Assembly: GCA_964350605.1 (NCBI GenBank) | Contig: CAYGKP010000017.1 | Location: forward strand, 1 to 21,451 | Length of the DNA stretch: 21,451 nucleotides | Origin: CAYGKP01 sp964350605 | GTDB lineage: Bacteria; Bacteroidota; Bacteroidia; Cytophagales; JAAEPT01 | Direction of reading: 5' to 3' | Shown: positions 1 to 8,181 of the stretch, piece by piece | Position numbering within the stretch: the stretch's first letter is position 1 | Layout of the letters: each line of letters starts with the position of its first letter | Notes under the pieces: generated by a model | Database searches by the model: none | Told to the model about the DNA's origin: nothing | The model's input: only the letters and a program-made list of their open reading frames with translations | Program-made: the position numbers and the translations under genes

Positions 1-1
1 G

Positions 2-610
2 TCCATCGCGGCCATCGTGATTGTCTACCTGGTGGGCCTGATTGGTCTACCCAGCGAGTACCGTGAAACGTTCACGGCCCTCACGCCCGTCACCTTGCTG
101 TTCAGTGGCGTTGTGCTGTTCATCAACCACAAACAATGGAACCCCTCGTTTCTGGTCTTCTTGGTCACGGCCTTCATGGTCGGCTACTTGGTCGAGGTGC
201 TGGGGGTGAAAACCGGGGTGGTCTTCGGGGAATACGAATATGGTGCTACCCTAGGCCCCAAGCTCTGGGACGTGCCACTCATCATCGGCCTGAACTGGGC
301 GATGCTGATATATTCCTGCGGCGTGGTGCTCGAACGATTTCAAGCGCGCTTGCTCCCCCGCACGGCACTGGGCGCGACACTGATGGTCATGCTCGACATC
401 CTGATGGAACCCGTGGCGATCGACTACGACTTCTGGTCCTGGACCACAGGGGAGATTCCCGTCCAGAATTACTTGGCCTGGTTCGTGGTCTCGTTCGGCC
501 TGCTGTTGCTCTTCAACCTGATGCGTTTCAACAAGGTAAACGTGGTGGGCGAATGGTTCTTCGGCACCCAGATGGTCTTCTTCGGCCTGATGATCGCCCT
601 CGAGAAGTAA
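2..610 (+). CDS. CruF-like carotenoid biosynthesis membrane protein (5' partial)
   Basis: The reading frame is open from the first bases of the window, so the start lies outside; the GTG at 17 is probably internal because the frame before it already encodes hydrophobic residues. The visible 202 residues form about six membrane helices. The motif DILMEPVAIDYDFWSW, followed by a tryptophan-rich loop and a final helix with NVVGEWFFG, is characteristic of the Caroten_synth/DUF422 family (CruF, carotenoid 1',2'-hydratase type). Known members act in the inner membrane on acyclic or monocyclic C40 carotenoids, hydrating an end group. No crtB or crtI is visible, but they could lie upstream. It ends six bases before the convergent ceramidase-like gene. 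Exact substrate cannot be told from sequence; the family call is fairly safe. Confidence 0.82.
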   Translation, partial: SIAAIVIVYLVGLIGLPSEYRETFTALTPVTLLFSGVVLFINHKQWNPSFLVFLVTAFMVGYLVEVLGVKTGVVFGEYEYGATLGPKLWDVPLIIGLNWAMLIYSCGVVLERFQARLLPRTALGATLMVMLDILMEPVAIDYDFWSWTTGEIPVQNYLAWFVVSFGLLLLFNLMRFNKVNVVGEWFFGTQMVFFGLMIALEK

Positions 611-616
611 GGGGGG

Positions 617-1405
617 CTACTCCCCTGCTGCTTGAGTGCGGCCGCCGCGCAGACGCCGGCGTTCGCGCATCTCCTTCAAAAACTTGGTCCGGCGGCGTGG
701 TTCGGGTTCGGGGATCGGGTCAACCGCTGAGAAGTAATAGGTGCGGTAGACGTAGGCGAACAGCGAGTGGCAGGCCAAGGCCCCGAAGGTGTGCCACAAA
801 AAGTGGGTGCCCATCGGCAACAAGGCAATGGCGACCGACCACTTGTCGATCATGCGACTGACCAAGGCGGTAGCGAACAACCCCAAGGCGAATAGGAAGA
901 AACGGGCATGGGCCCAGTGGGTCCGCTTCAAATAGATCAGCAGCGGGATGAGGATGTAGACCCCCATGATGGCGTAGGAAAACGTCGTCCGATAACCGTT
1001 GGGTGCGTATTCGTAGCTCAGGTACTGAAAAACGAACAGCGGGGGCAGGATGAAGAAGATGAAGGCCACGTTGCGCAGGATGCGAACCCAGAAATAGGCC
1101 GCTGCCCCCATGCACAGCACGATAATGGGGATGTAGTCCATGCGCATCATGAACTTCGATTCGCGAAAGGCGTGATAAATCGTGCCGCCCACCGCGCCGA
1201 TCAGCAGGATGACCACGCAAATGGTCAAAAACCACCGCTTGCGGTACTGCCCGCGCAGTTTCCAGGCCCAATAGCCGACGATCAAAAGGAAAAACGCCGC
1301 CGAGGCCGTGTTCCAAGGCTCGACGATCCATTGATCGTAGTTGGTTTCCCGGTAGACGGGCCCCTGGTCCAGGGTGACGATGTCGAGGTAGGAGTTGTCA
1401 GCCAT
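617..1405 (-). CDS. CREST-superfamily (alkaline ceramidase-like) membrane hydrolase
   Basis: A 262-residue protein with about seven membrane helices and a basic cytoplasmic tail. His78 and Asp90 in the segment GGTIYHAFRESKFMMRMD, plus His201 and His205 in HFLWH, match the zinc-binding pattern of the CREST superfamily (Pfam ceramidase, PF05875), whose eukaryotic members hydrolyse ceramides and whose bacterial members are mostly uncharacterised. The N-terminal YRETNYDQWIVEPWNTAS also fits the family's opening motif. Two differences are visible: the serine four residues before the first histidine in human ACER3 is Gly74 here, and His-to-Asp spacing is one residue longer. It is the last gene of a minus-strand run, 12 bases after the serine hydrolase. 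Many Bacteroidota make sphingolipids, so a lipid amidase role is plausible but unproven. Confidence 0.7.
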   Translation of the reverse strand: MADNSYLDIVTLDQGPVYRETNYDQWIVEPWNTASAAFFLLIVGYWAWKLRGQYRKRWFLTICVVILLIGAVGGTIYHAFRESKFMMRMDYIPIIVLCMGAAAYFWVRILRNVAFIFFILPPLFVFQYLSYEYAPNGYRTTFSYAIMGVYILIPLLIYLKRTHWAHARFFLFALGLFATALVSRMIDKWSVAIALLPMGTHFLWHTFGALACHSLFAYVYRTYYFSAVDPIPEPEPRRRTKFLKEMRERRRLRGGRTQAAGE

Positions 1406-1417
1406 GTAGTCGCTTCG

Positions 1418-2515
1418 CTAAGGAGCGCCGTGAACTGCGTCGACGGCTTGGCGGATCAAGTGAAGGGCCTTGAATTGCGTGTTGCGCGTCAGGGCCCCGT
1501 CGCTGACAAAAGTAAAAATTATCCCGGTCAGCCCCCGGGTCCGGTCCACCCACGGGTACGTACCGAAAGCACCTGCACTCGAAATTTGTTCGACCGAGCC
1601 CGTCGAGGGATTCACCACATCGAGCCAACAGCCGAAGCCGTAGCGAATCGTGTCGGCGTCATAGGGGTGGTTGGGCGGCTCATGCGGATAGGGCGAGTAG
1701 TAGATCGTGGTCGAGGGATGCTGCCAAAGAAAGAGCGAATCAATCAGCGTCGCGCGGATCACTTGAGTGCCGTTCCAATCGCCACGACGGCGGATCAGCT
1801 CGAGAAAATCCAGGTAGGCGTTCGCCGAGGTGACCATCGACCCGGCGGGGTTCTTTTGATTGGCAATGCCATAGTTCGCATCAAGCAGGGTGTGGCCAAC
1901 GGGGCCATTCAGGCGGTCTTGGAACAAGGTCTGCCAGGTCTCGCCGCTGGCCACTTCGGCAGTCGCCCCGGCGATGCGCATGGCCGCGCCGCCATAGGTG
2001 AAGCGCGTCTCGGGCGTGAACCAGAAGGGAAACACCTCGGCAATCGAATCGGCGGATTCCTGCAAGGTCAAGCTGTTGTTGGACAGCAGCGGGTCGCTAA
2101 GGGCCGTGCCTTCCTTAATGCCGGACACCAGCGAGAACAACTGGCGGATCGTCATGTCACCCTTGCCGTAGCCATTCATGGCGGGCCAGATGTCGCCAAT
2201 GCGGCCGTCCCAGGTCAAGGTGCCGTCTTCAATCAACGTGAGCAGCACCATCGCAGAAGGCAGCTTCGAGCAGGACGCGACGGGCTTCTTCGTATCCGGA
2301 TTGAACGTGCCCCAGCTTTTCTCGTAGATGCGCTCGCCGTCTTTTTGAAGGATGACCACCACGTCGTTGCCCAGAACCGCTAGCGAGTCTTCGATCAATT
2401 GGTCGAGGGCGGAAAAATCGTAGTTGGCCGTGCCGCCGCTGCCGCCATCGTCGGGCTTTTTGCAAGCGGCGAACCCCACACTGAACAAGAACAGAAGCAG
2501 GGCAACCCGTCTCAT
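1418..2515 (-). CDS. Serine hydrolase lipoprotein, beta-lactamase/PBP-like (PF00144)
   Basis: A 365-residue lipoprotein. The first 17 residues are a hydrophobic signal ending FAA before Cys18, followed by a short Asp/Gly/Ser linker, as in Bacteroidota lipoproteins. The catalytic SxxK motif is Ser81-Cys-Ser-Lys84, in ASCSKLPSA. The segment TIRQLFSLVSGI and the C-terminal SAGAFGTYPWVD are typical of class C beta-lactamase-related hydrolases. The second motif, normally YxN, reads Tyr174-Gly-Gly, so the asparagine is missing. Family members include peptidases, esterases and amide hydrolases; real beta-lactamase activity is unlikely to be the main role. It sits in a tight run between the four-helix protein (6 bases) and the CREST protein (12 bases). 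Substrate unknown. Confidence 0.85.
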   Translation of the reverse strand: MRRVALLLFLFSVGFAACKKPDDGGSGGTANYDFSALDQLIEDSLAVLGNDVVVILQKDGERIYEKSWGTFNPDTKKPVASCSKLPSAMVLLTLIEDGTLTWDGRIGDIWPAMNGYGKGDMTIRQLFSLVSGIKEGTALSDPLLSNNSLTLQESADSIAEVFPFWFTPETRFTYGGAAMRIAGATAEVASGETWQTLFQDRLNGPVGHTLLDANYGIANQKNPAGSMVTSANAYLDFLELIRRRGDWNGTQVIRATLIDSLFLWQHPSTTIYYSPYPHEPPNHPYDADTIRYGFGCWLDVVNPSTGSVEQISSAGAFGTYPWVDRTRGLTGIIFTFVSDGALTRNTQFKALHLIRQAVDAVHGAP

Positions 2516-2521
2516 CGCCCG

Positions 2522-2998
2522 CTATTTGGCTCTCTGGCCCTCGGTCGACTCATACATCATCTTGCCCACCCAAACAATCGGCATGGAGGACATCATGAAC
2601 ACCCCAAAAATCCCTTCCAGGAAGTGGAACCAGTTGTGCGTAGGCCGCCCATTGATGGTGTACTCCGGATAAGAGGAAAAGTAGAGTGAAAAGAAAATGA
2701 TCGCCAGGGCCGTCAACATCCCCACCGAAGGGCGAAGGAACAGCAAAATGGCGGTGATGGGCGAAACCAGGACCAAGAGGTCGTAGAACAAGTTAACCTC
2801 TAGGGCCGTCTCGCGCCCAAAAAACCCATAGCGGGCCAAATGAATGCCATAGAATACCGTCAAGGCCAGGTAGTATGCCGCGTACATCCCGAGGAGGGCC
2901 TGTACAAAGGTTGGGTACTTGCGCACGCGCTGCCAGTCGGCCCAAAGGCGTTGGCGCAGGGGCGCTTTCGAGGCCGATAAGGTGATGCTTTTGGCCAT
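2522..2998 (-). CDS. Four-helix membrane protein of unknown function
   Basis: A 158-residue protein not recognised as a named family. After a basic N-terminus (about residues 1-28) it has four predicted membrane helices, starting around FVQALLGMYAAYYLALTVF and ending around GIFGVFMMSSMPIVWVG. The loop between helices three and four (SSYPEYTINGRPTHNWFHFLEG) holds several aromatic and histidine residues and may face the periplasm. The ATG at 2998 lies 2 bases after the upstream stop codon and its own stop lies 6 bases before the serine hydrolase, so it is almost certainly co-transcribed and probably translationally coupled. Function can only be guessed from the envelope-directed neighbours. Confidence 0.75.
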   Translation of the reverse strand: MAKSITLSASKAPLRQRLWADWQRVRKYPTFVQALLGMYAAYYLALTVFYGIHLARYGFFGRETALEVNLFYDLLVLVSPITAILLFLRPSVGMLTALAIIFFSLYFSSYPEYTINGRPTHNWFHFLEGIFGVFMMSSMPIVWVGKMMYESTEGQRAK

Positions 2999-3000
2999 CG

Positions 3001-3636
3001 TCAGTCCTTGTGGATGGTGTTGGGATCGGCCTTTTCACGCATCAGCTTGATCTGCTCGGCACTCAGCGGCTCGAAGATTTCAGCGGCGAACATCTCGCCC
3101 TTGTGAGTAATCAGGGTGACACCCTTTTTGAGGTAGTAGTAGTAGTGGTAGTTCTGAAACTCACTCGAGTTGTCGACGATCATGTCAGGCTCACCAACCA
3201 AGTCGATGATGTCTTTCTCCGCAGTCGAGAGGGTCAAGTCTTTCCAGTGAACCGCCTCGATCATTTCCTTGGGATACTTGAAGCCCACCACGATGAACGA
3301 AACCAGTTTGTTGTCCCGGAAGTAGAGGCGATAAATCGGGTGCGAGCGGCCCTTTTTCTTGCCTGCCTTGAACTCGACCAGCTTGTCGAAATTCAGAACG
3401 AAGTGCACGTAGTTATGCGGCTCGTGACCGATGAACTGCAGGCCCTCATAGTGCGTCTTGTGGTCCTCCGAACCGTAGGGTTTCCCCTCCAGTTCAATGG
3501 CTTCTTGGAGGGTCAGGCCCAGGTTCAAGGTGCCGATGCCTACACCGGGCCGGATCAGGTAGTCGTATTCGGGCTCTTGGGCCCAGGCGGGCGAAGCCAA
3601 GGCCGTGAGGAAAAGGAGGGCGGCTAGAAATCGCAT
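3001..3636 (-). CDS. Secreted protein with two SmpA/BLIP-like repeats, function unknown
   Basis: Taken from the ATG at 3636 (211 residues); a GTG at 3654 would add MKKASP. The ATG start gives a clean Sec signal ending AWA before Gln20. The mature part seems to hold two related units: GIGTLNLGLTLQEAIELEGKP (about residues 33-95) and DLTLSTAEKDIIDLVGEPD (about 128-190). Each has a helix rich in Leu and acidic residues, a G-x-P turn and then beta strands, the layout of SmpA/OmlA- or BLIP-type folds that act in protein-protein contacts. A run of Tyr codons gives the local repeat HYYYYL. It starts 56 bases after the mutS stop and ends 2 bases before the four-helix gene. No enzyme motif is visible. 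Confidence 0.72.
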   Translation of the reverse strand: MRFLAALLFLTALASPAWAQEPEYDYLIRPGVGIGTLNLGLTLQEAIELEGKPYGSEDHKTHYEGLQFIGHEPHNYVHFVLNFDKLVEFKAGKKKGRSHPIYRLYFRDNKLVSFIVVGFKYPKEMIEAVHWKDLTLSTAEKDIIDLVGEPDMIVDNSSEFQNYHYYYYLKKGVTLITHKGEMFAAEIFEPLSAEQIKLMREKADPNTIHKD

Positions 3637-3692
3637 GGGAGAGGCTTTTTTCACTCTGAAAGGTACAAAACGTTGGCCTTCCCGCCCAGTGC

Positions 3693-6299
3693 TTAGCCCA
3701 GCAGGGCCTTGAGTTCCTGGAGTTTGAGCAACGCATCAAGCGGGGTCAGGCTGTTGATGTCCAACGCTTCAATGCGCTCGCGGAGTTCCTGGGCCTTCGG
3801 GTCGGCCGCGTCAAAGAGGGCGAGCTGGTCTTGAGCGGGGGTGGTGGCCAATTTTTCCTGGCGGTTCTCTTTGCCCTTGGTGGTCTCCAATTCGGCGAGC
3901 AGTTCGCCCGCCCTTCGAATCACAGACATCGGAAGCCCGGCCAATTGCGCCACGTGAATCCCGAAGCTGTGTTCGGTGCTGCCTTCCTTAAGGGTCCGCA
4001 AGAAGTGAATCTTTCCGGCCGCTTCCCGCACCGATACGTGGTAGGTCTTTACCCGGTCAAGCAACGACTCCAACGCCGAGAGTTCGTGGTAATGAGTGGC
4101 GAACAAGGTCTTCGGTTTTGCGCCTTGGACTTTGTGCAAATACTCAACGATGGCCCAAGCAATCGAGAGGCCGTCGTAGGTGCTGGTGCCTCGGCCGATT
4201 TCGTCCATCAAAAGTAACGAACGGTCGGTCAGGTTGTGCAGGATGCTGGCTGTCTCCGACATCTCGACCATGAAGGTCGACTCGCCTTGGGCCAAATTAT
4301 CGGAGGCTCCCACCCGCGTGAACACCTTGTCAACCACCCCGACCCGCGCGGCCTTCGCCGGAACAAAGCTGCCCATCTGCGCCATCAATACGATCAACGC
4401 GGTCTGGCGGAGCAGGGCCGATTTCCCTGCCATGTTTGGCCCGGTGATGAGCAAGATTTGTTGCTGGTCATCGAGCACAATGTCGTTGGGCACGTAGTCC
4501 TCACCCGCGGGCAATTGCTTCTCGATGACCGGGTGGCGGCCTTGGGAAATCTGGATCGCGTGGCCGTCGTGAAGTTCGGGCCGGGCGTAGCCGGATTCGA
4601 TGGCGAGCTTCGCAAATCCTTGATGGACATCCAGTTGCGCGACCAAGTGGGCGTTCTTGAGCAAGGCATCAACCCGCTCGGCAACGGCCATCACCAGTTC
4701 GCGGAACAGCGCACCTTCCAATTCGCCGAGGCGATCTTCCGCATGGAGAATCTTGTCTTCGTAGCCTTTCAGTTCTTCGGTGATGTAGCGCTCGGCGTTC
4801 ACGAGCGTTTGCTTGCGAATCCACTCGGGCGGGATGCGGTCGCGGTGCGCATTGGTCACTTCCAGGAAATAGCCGAACACCTTGTTGTAGCCCACTTTCA
4901 CCTTCGGAATGCCCGAACGCTCCTCCTCCCGTTGTTGAATCTGGCGGAGCATTTCTTTGCCCCCAAAGGCGATCCCTCGCCACTCGTCCAGCTCGGCATT
5001 GACCCCTTCGCGGATGAGCGGGCCCATGCCCACCACGGCGGGCAGCTCGTCGCGCAGGGTCGCTTCGATGCGCTCGGCCAGGTCGTCGCAAGGGTCCAAA
5101 ACCACGCCCAGCTTGGCGAGTGGGGTCTCGCTTTCGATCAGGGTCGCCTTGATTTTCTCGACAGCACGTAGGCCGCGCGCGACCTGCGCCACTTCGCGGG
5201 GACCAATCCGCCCGGCGGCAGCTTTGGAGGCGAGGCGCTCCATATCGCCCAGCGATTCGAGTTGAGCGCCGAGGTCCGAGCGCAAGTCTTGGTCTTGGAC
5301 CAGGGCTTCGACGCGGTCGAGTCGGTCGAGGATTTTGGGGATGTCGCGCAGGGGCAACAAAATCCACCGCCGCAAGAGCCGCGCGCCCATCGGGGTTGAC
5401 GTCTTGTCGAGGATGTCGAGCAGGGGTACCCCTTCGGCGCGTTGGGGATGCAGCAGTTCGAGGCTCTGGATCGTGAAGCGGTCAAGCCACACGTGATCCC
5501 CCTGATCCAACCGACGAATCGCCCGGATGTGGGCTGTCTCGCGGTGTTCGGTCAGTTCCAGGTAGGCCAAAGCCGCCCCGCTGGCCACCACAGCCTCCGG
5601 CAAGCCATCAATCCCAAAGCCCGCCAGCGACTTCGCGCCGAATTGTTTCAGCAGCCGCTCCTGACACGATTCATACGCAAAGGCCCAATCATCAAGGGTC
5701 CGGGTCGGGTAACCAATCCCAAATTCGGCCTCAAAATCAAGGAGTTGCGCCTTGGCCACCAACAACTCGGCGGGCTTCAGCCCTTGCAGCAAGCGGTGAA
5801 TGGCCCCCGGTTCGGCTTCGGTACACAGAAATTCCCCCGTCGAGATGTCGAGCAAGGCCATGCCCACCCTTTTATGCTTACCACCCAGCCAAACCGAGGC
5901 GAGGAAGTTGTTCGACTTGCCTTCCAACACGTGGTCGCTGAAGGTCAGACCGGGGGTGACGAGTTCGGTGACCCCACGCTTGACGATGCCCTTTACGTCC
6001 TTGGGGTTTTCGAGCTGGTCGCAGACCGCGACGCGCTGGCCCGCTTTGACCAATTTTGGTAAGTAGGTATCCAGCGAATGATGCGGAAAACCCGCCAGTT
6101 CGATGTGCGAGGCCGCGCCGTTGGCCCGTTTGGTCAGGGTGATGCCCAGAATCTTGCTGGCCACCACCGCATCCTGGCCAAATGTCTCGTAAAAATCGCC
6201 GACCCGAAACAACAGAATCGCCCCCGGGTGCTTGGTTTTGATGGCCTCGTATTGGACCATCAAAGGCGTCTTCTTACCTGTGGCGGTGGCCTGGGTCAT
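3693..6299 (-). CDS. mutS: DNA mismatch repair protein MutS
   Basis: An 868-residue full-length MutS1. The mismatch-reading Phe-x-Glu motif is Phe36-Tyr-Glu38 in GDFYETFGQDA. The connector, lever and clamp domains follow, and the ATPase domain has Walker A GPNMAGKS at 620-627, Walker B LLLMDEIGRG and the composite-site signature ending GRGTSTYDG. The dimerisation helix-turn-helix (HSFGIHVAQLAGLP) and the C-terminal LDALLKLQELKAL motif are present. As a cytoplasmic homodimer it recognises base mismatches and small loops and recruits MutL. The ATG at 6299 lies 47 bases from the divergent TrmH-type gene, a pairing that recurs in Bacteroidota. All catalytic residues are intact. Confidence 0.98.
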   Translation of the reverse strand: MTQATATGKKTPLMVQYEAIKTKHPGAILLFRVGDFYETFGQDAVVASKILGITLTKRANGAASHIELAGFPHHSLDTYLPKLVKAGQRVAVCDQLENPKDVKGIVKRGVTELVTPGLTFSDHVLEGKSNNFLASVWLGGKHKRVGMALLDISTGEFLCTEAEPGAIHRLLQGLKPAELLVAKAQLLDFEAEFGIGYPTRTLDDWAFAYESCQERLLKQFGAKSLAGFGIDGLPEAVVASGAALAYLELTEHRETAHIRAIRRLDQGDHVWLDRFTIQSLELLHPQRAEGVPLLDILDKTSTPMGARLLRRWILLPLRDIPKILDRLDRVEALVQDQDLRSDLGAQLESLGDMERLASKAAAGRIGPREVAQVARGLRAVEKIKATLIESETPLAKLGVVLDPCDDLAERIEATLRDELPAVVGMGPLIREGVNAELDEWRGIAFGGKEMLRQIQQREEERSGIPKVKVGYNKVFGYFLEVTNAHRDRIPPEWIRKQTLVNAERYITEELKGYEDKILHAEDRLGELEGALFRELVMAVAERVDALLKNAHLVAQLDVHQGFAKLAIESGYARPELHDGHAIQISQGRHPVIEKQLPAGEDYVPNDIVLDDQQQILLITGPNMAGKSALLRQTALIVLMAQMGSFVPAKAARVGVVDKVFTRVGASDNLAQGESTFMVEMSETASILHNLTDRSLLLMDEIGRGTSTYDGLSIAWAIVEYLHKVQGAKPKTLFATHYHELSALESLLDRVKTYHVSVREAAGKIHFLRTLKEGSTEHSFGIHVAQLAGLPMSVIRRAGELLAELETTKGKENRQEKLATTPAQDQLALFDAADPKAQELRERIEALDINSLTPLDALLKLQELKALLG

Positions 6300-6346
6300 G
6301 CCTGGGTGATTGTTGGTTGATTCAGGGGTCTTTCGAACTTGCGCCG

Positions 6347-6892
6347 ATGGGGGAACCGAACCTACGAAAACTGCGGCTCGAAGAGCTGGCCCGCCCGAGC
6401 GCCGAGGCCTACAAATCTACCAAAAAGCGCCCGGCGGCTTTGGTGCTCGACAACGTGCGTTCGCTGCACAACGTGGGGGCCGCGTTTCGCACCGCCGATG
6501 CCTTCGGGATCGAGCGCGTGGTGCTGGTCGGCATCACGGGCACCCCGCCCCACCGCGAGATTTTCAAAACGGCGTTGGGCGCGGAAAACACCGTTGATTG
6601 GGTGCATTTCCCCGCTGCGGCGGAGGCCGCCGACTACCTGAAACAAGAAGGCTACGACCTGATCGCGTTGGAGCAAACCACGGGCAGCGGCAACCTGCTC
6701 GCCTTCCAACCAGCAGCGGACCAGAAGTATGCCTTCGTCTTTGGCAACGAGGTGGACGGGGTGAGCGATGAACTCCTCGCCCGCTGCGACCAGGCCGTCG
6801 AGATTCCCCAATTCGGGACCAAGCACTCGCTGAACGTGTCGGTCTGTTTCGGGATCGTGTTGTACGATCACCTGAGCAAGACCCAGGGCTAG
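6347..6892 (+). CDS. TrmH/SpoU-family RNA 2'-O-methyltransferase
   Basis: I chose the ATG at 6347 (181 residues, MGEPNLRKLRLEEL) over an upstream TTG because family members begin at this motif. All three SPOUT knot motifs are visible: motif 1 DNVRSLHNVGAAFRTADAFG (residues 35-54, Asn42 and Arg48), motif 2 FGNEVDGV (132-139), motif 3 PQFGTKHSLNVSVCFGI (154-170). This fold binds S-adenosylmethionine in a trefoil knot and methylates a ribose 2'-OH in tRNA or rRNA. It lacks the N-terminal substrate-binding domain of RlmB-type enzymes, so it resembles TrmH or TrmL in size. The exact RNA target cannot be named. It shares a 47-base divergent intergenic region with mutS. Confidence 0.92.
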   Translation: MGEPNLRKLRLEELARPSAEAYKSTKKRPAALVLDNVRSLHNVGAAFRTADAFGIERVVLVGITGTPPHREIFKTALGAENTVDWVHFPAAAEAADYLKQEGYDLIALEQTTGSGNLLAFQPAADQKYAFVFGNEVDGVSDELLARCDQAVEIPQFGTKHSLNVSVCFGIVLYDHLSKTQG

Positions 6893-6990
6893 GCATTTTC
6901 AACCCCTGGGGCATCCGAGAATTCACTTTTCTGCGTATATTCTTTTCCCGCGTCCGCGCGTTACCCGTCAAGCCACTCACCCCGATCGCG

Positions 6991-8181
6991 ATGCGCCGCT
7001 TTTTGGTTCCCCTCTTCGTTCTTGGCCTTTTGGCCCCGGCCTTTGGTCAACTGACGTTGGTCGAGCGGGTGCGCCGCATCAAGCCCGCCGTCTTTAAGAT
7101 TCATACCTACGACCGCTTCGGGAATATGCTGGGCCAGGGGACGGGCTTTTTCGTCTCGGAAGACGGCCTCGCCCTGAGCAACTGGCACGTGATGGAAGGC
7201 GCCGAGCGCGGCGAAGTGATTTTTTCGGACAGCGTGTCCTACCCCATCGAATCGATCATTTCGCGGAACGAACGGCGCGACATCGCCCTGATCTCGGTCA
7301 AAGTCGACGACAAGGTCCCTTTCCTCAAGCTATCGGAGGACACCCTGTGGGAAGGCGAAGAAGTGGTGGTAATCGGTGCGCCCGTTGGATTCGAGGGCAC
7401 CGTCTCGACGGGCATCGTTTCGTCCCTGCGCCGAATGGACGACTTGGGCGACGTGATCCAGATCACCGCGCCGATTTCGCCGGGTTCCAGCGGTAGCCCG
7501 GTGGCCAACAGCCGTGGCGAAGTGATCGGCATTGCCACGATGATTCATACCCAAGCCCAAAACCTGAACTTTGCGGTGCGGATCGTCGATCTGATCGACA
7601 TGGAAGTGGAAACGATCTTACTCGGTGGGCCTGCTGCCCTTAGCCGGGAAGCTAAATATGAGAAGGGCCGAAGCATTTACTTACCTGATGGTGAAGTGAT
7701 TACCCGTGGTCAGTTTGTGAACATTTTCGCCTCGGAGTTGGAAAAGGAAAGCGACTGGCCCTTCGATGGAACCCGCGTCTTTGCCGGGCGGCTCTACGAC
7801 GAAATGACCAAGCAGTACGACGACGTGGAGATCGCCGAGTTGTTCTTCGACGATTCACCTTCGAACATCTTCGAAGGACCGGGCGGGGACCAACTGTTCG
7901 AGTTGATGCTGGAAGCGAGCGACGCGCTTCGGTGGTCGCCGAAGTTCCGCGAAGCCCTCATTAAGGAGTGCAAGAAGGAATACAAACGCGACCGTCGAGT
8001 GCGTACCAAAGAATACTGCACCTGTTACGTCGAGACGTTCTTGATCCACTTTTCAGCAGGACAGATGTTGTCCTACAGCTTGGACGCGAACTCGGAGGAT
8101 GCCGACATCTCTGCGCTACTTAGCGAAAACCCCGACGCGGCGGAAGCCCTCGAGGATTGCTTCCTTATGCACCAGCGCTAA
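6991..8181 (+). CDS. Secreted DegP/HtrA-like trypsin-fold serine protease with cysteine-containing C-terminal domain
   Basis: A 396-residue protein with a Sec signal (MRRFLVPLFVLGLLAPAFG). Residues 24-205 are a trypsin-like S1C domain with an intact triad: His66 in SNWHV, Asp97 in RRDIALI and Ser167 in PGSSGSP. No PDZ domain follows. Residues 220-396 are instead a mostly acidic helical region of unknown family with Cys327, Cys343-Thr-Cys345 and Cys390; the pattern C-x15-CxC-x44-C resembles a small domain I remember from secreted Bacteroidota proteins, which is only recollection. It likely degrades or processes envelope proteins. It ends convergently with uvrA, the two coding ends overlapping by 17 bases. 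Protease call is strong; tail function unknown. Confidence 0.9.
   Translation: MRRFLVPLFVLGLLAPAFGQLTLVERVRRIKPAVFKIHTYDRFGNMLGQGTGFFVSEDGLALSNWHVMEGAERGEVIFSDSVSYPIESIISRNERRDIALISVKVDDKVPFLKLSEDTLWEGEEVVVIGAPVGFEGTVSTGIVSSLRRMDDLGDVIQITAPISPGSSGSPVANSRGEVIGIATMIHTQAQNLNFAVRIVDLIDMEVETILLGGPAALSREAKYEKGRSIYLPDGEVITRGQFVNIFASELEKESDWPFDGTRVFAGRLYDEMTKQYDDVEIAELFFDDSPSNIFEGPGGDQLFELMLEASDALRWSPKFREALIKECKKEYKRDRRVRTKEYCTCYVETFLIHFSAGQMLSYSLDANSEDADISALLSENPDAAEALEDCFLMHQR

Noticed and set aside
611..626. GGGG-CTACT-CCCC between the convergent ends of the first two genes as a terminator
   Set aside because: The stem is only four pairs and has no T run on either strand.
908..2383. A 491-codon open frame on the plus strand
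   Set aside because: It lies antisense to the serine hydrolase and ceramidase-like genes, has no conserved motif and a composition typical of GC-rich antisense frames.
3120..3160. Short GTA repeat around 3131-3150
   Set aside because: It is inside a coding region and only encodes a run of tyrosines; no sign of slippage or frame change.
4236..6062. Long plus-strand frames opposite mutS
   Set aside because: The minus-strand mutS is complete with all motifs; the opposite frames show no recognisable domain.
6900..6960. TATATT at 6936 as a promoter of the protease gene
   Set aside because: No TTG or -35 element lies at a suitable distance, and the box is about 50 bases from the start.
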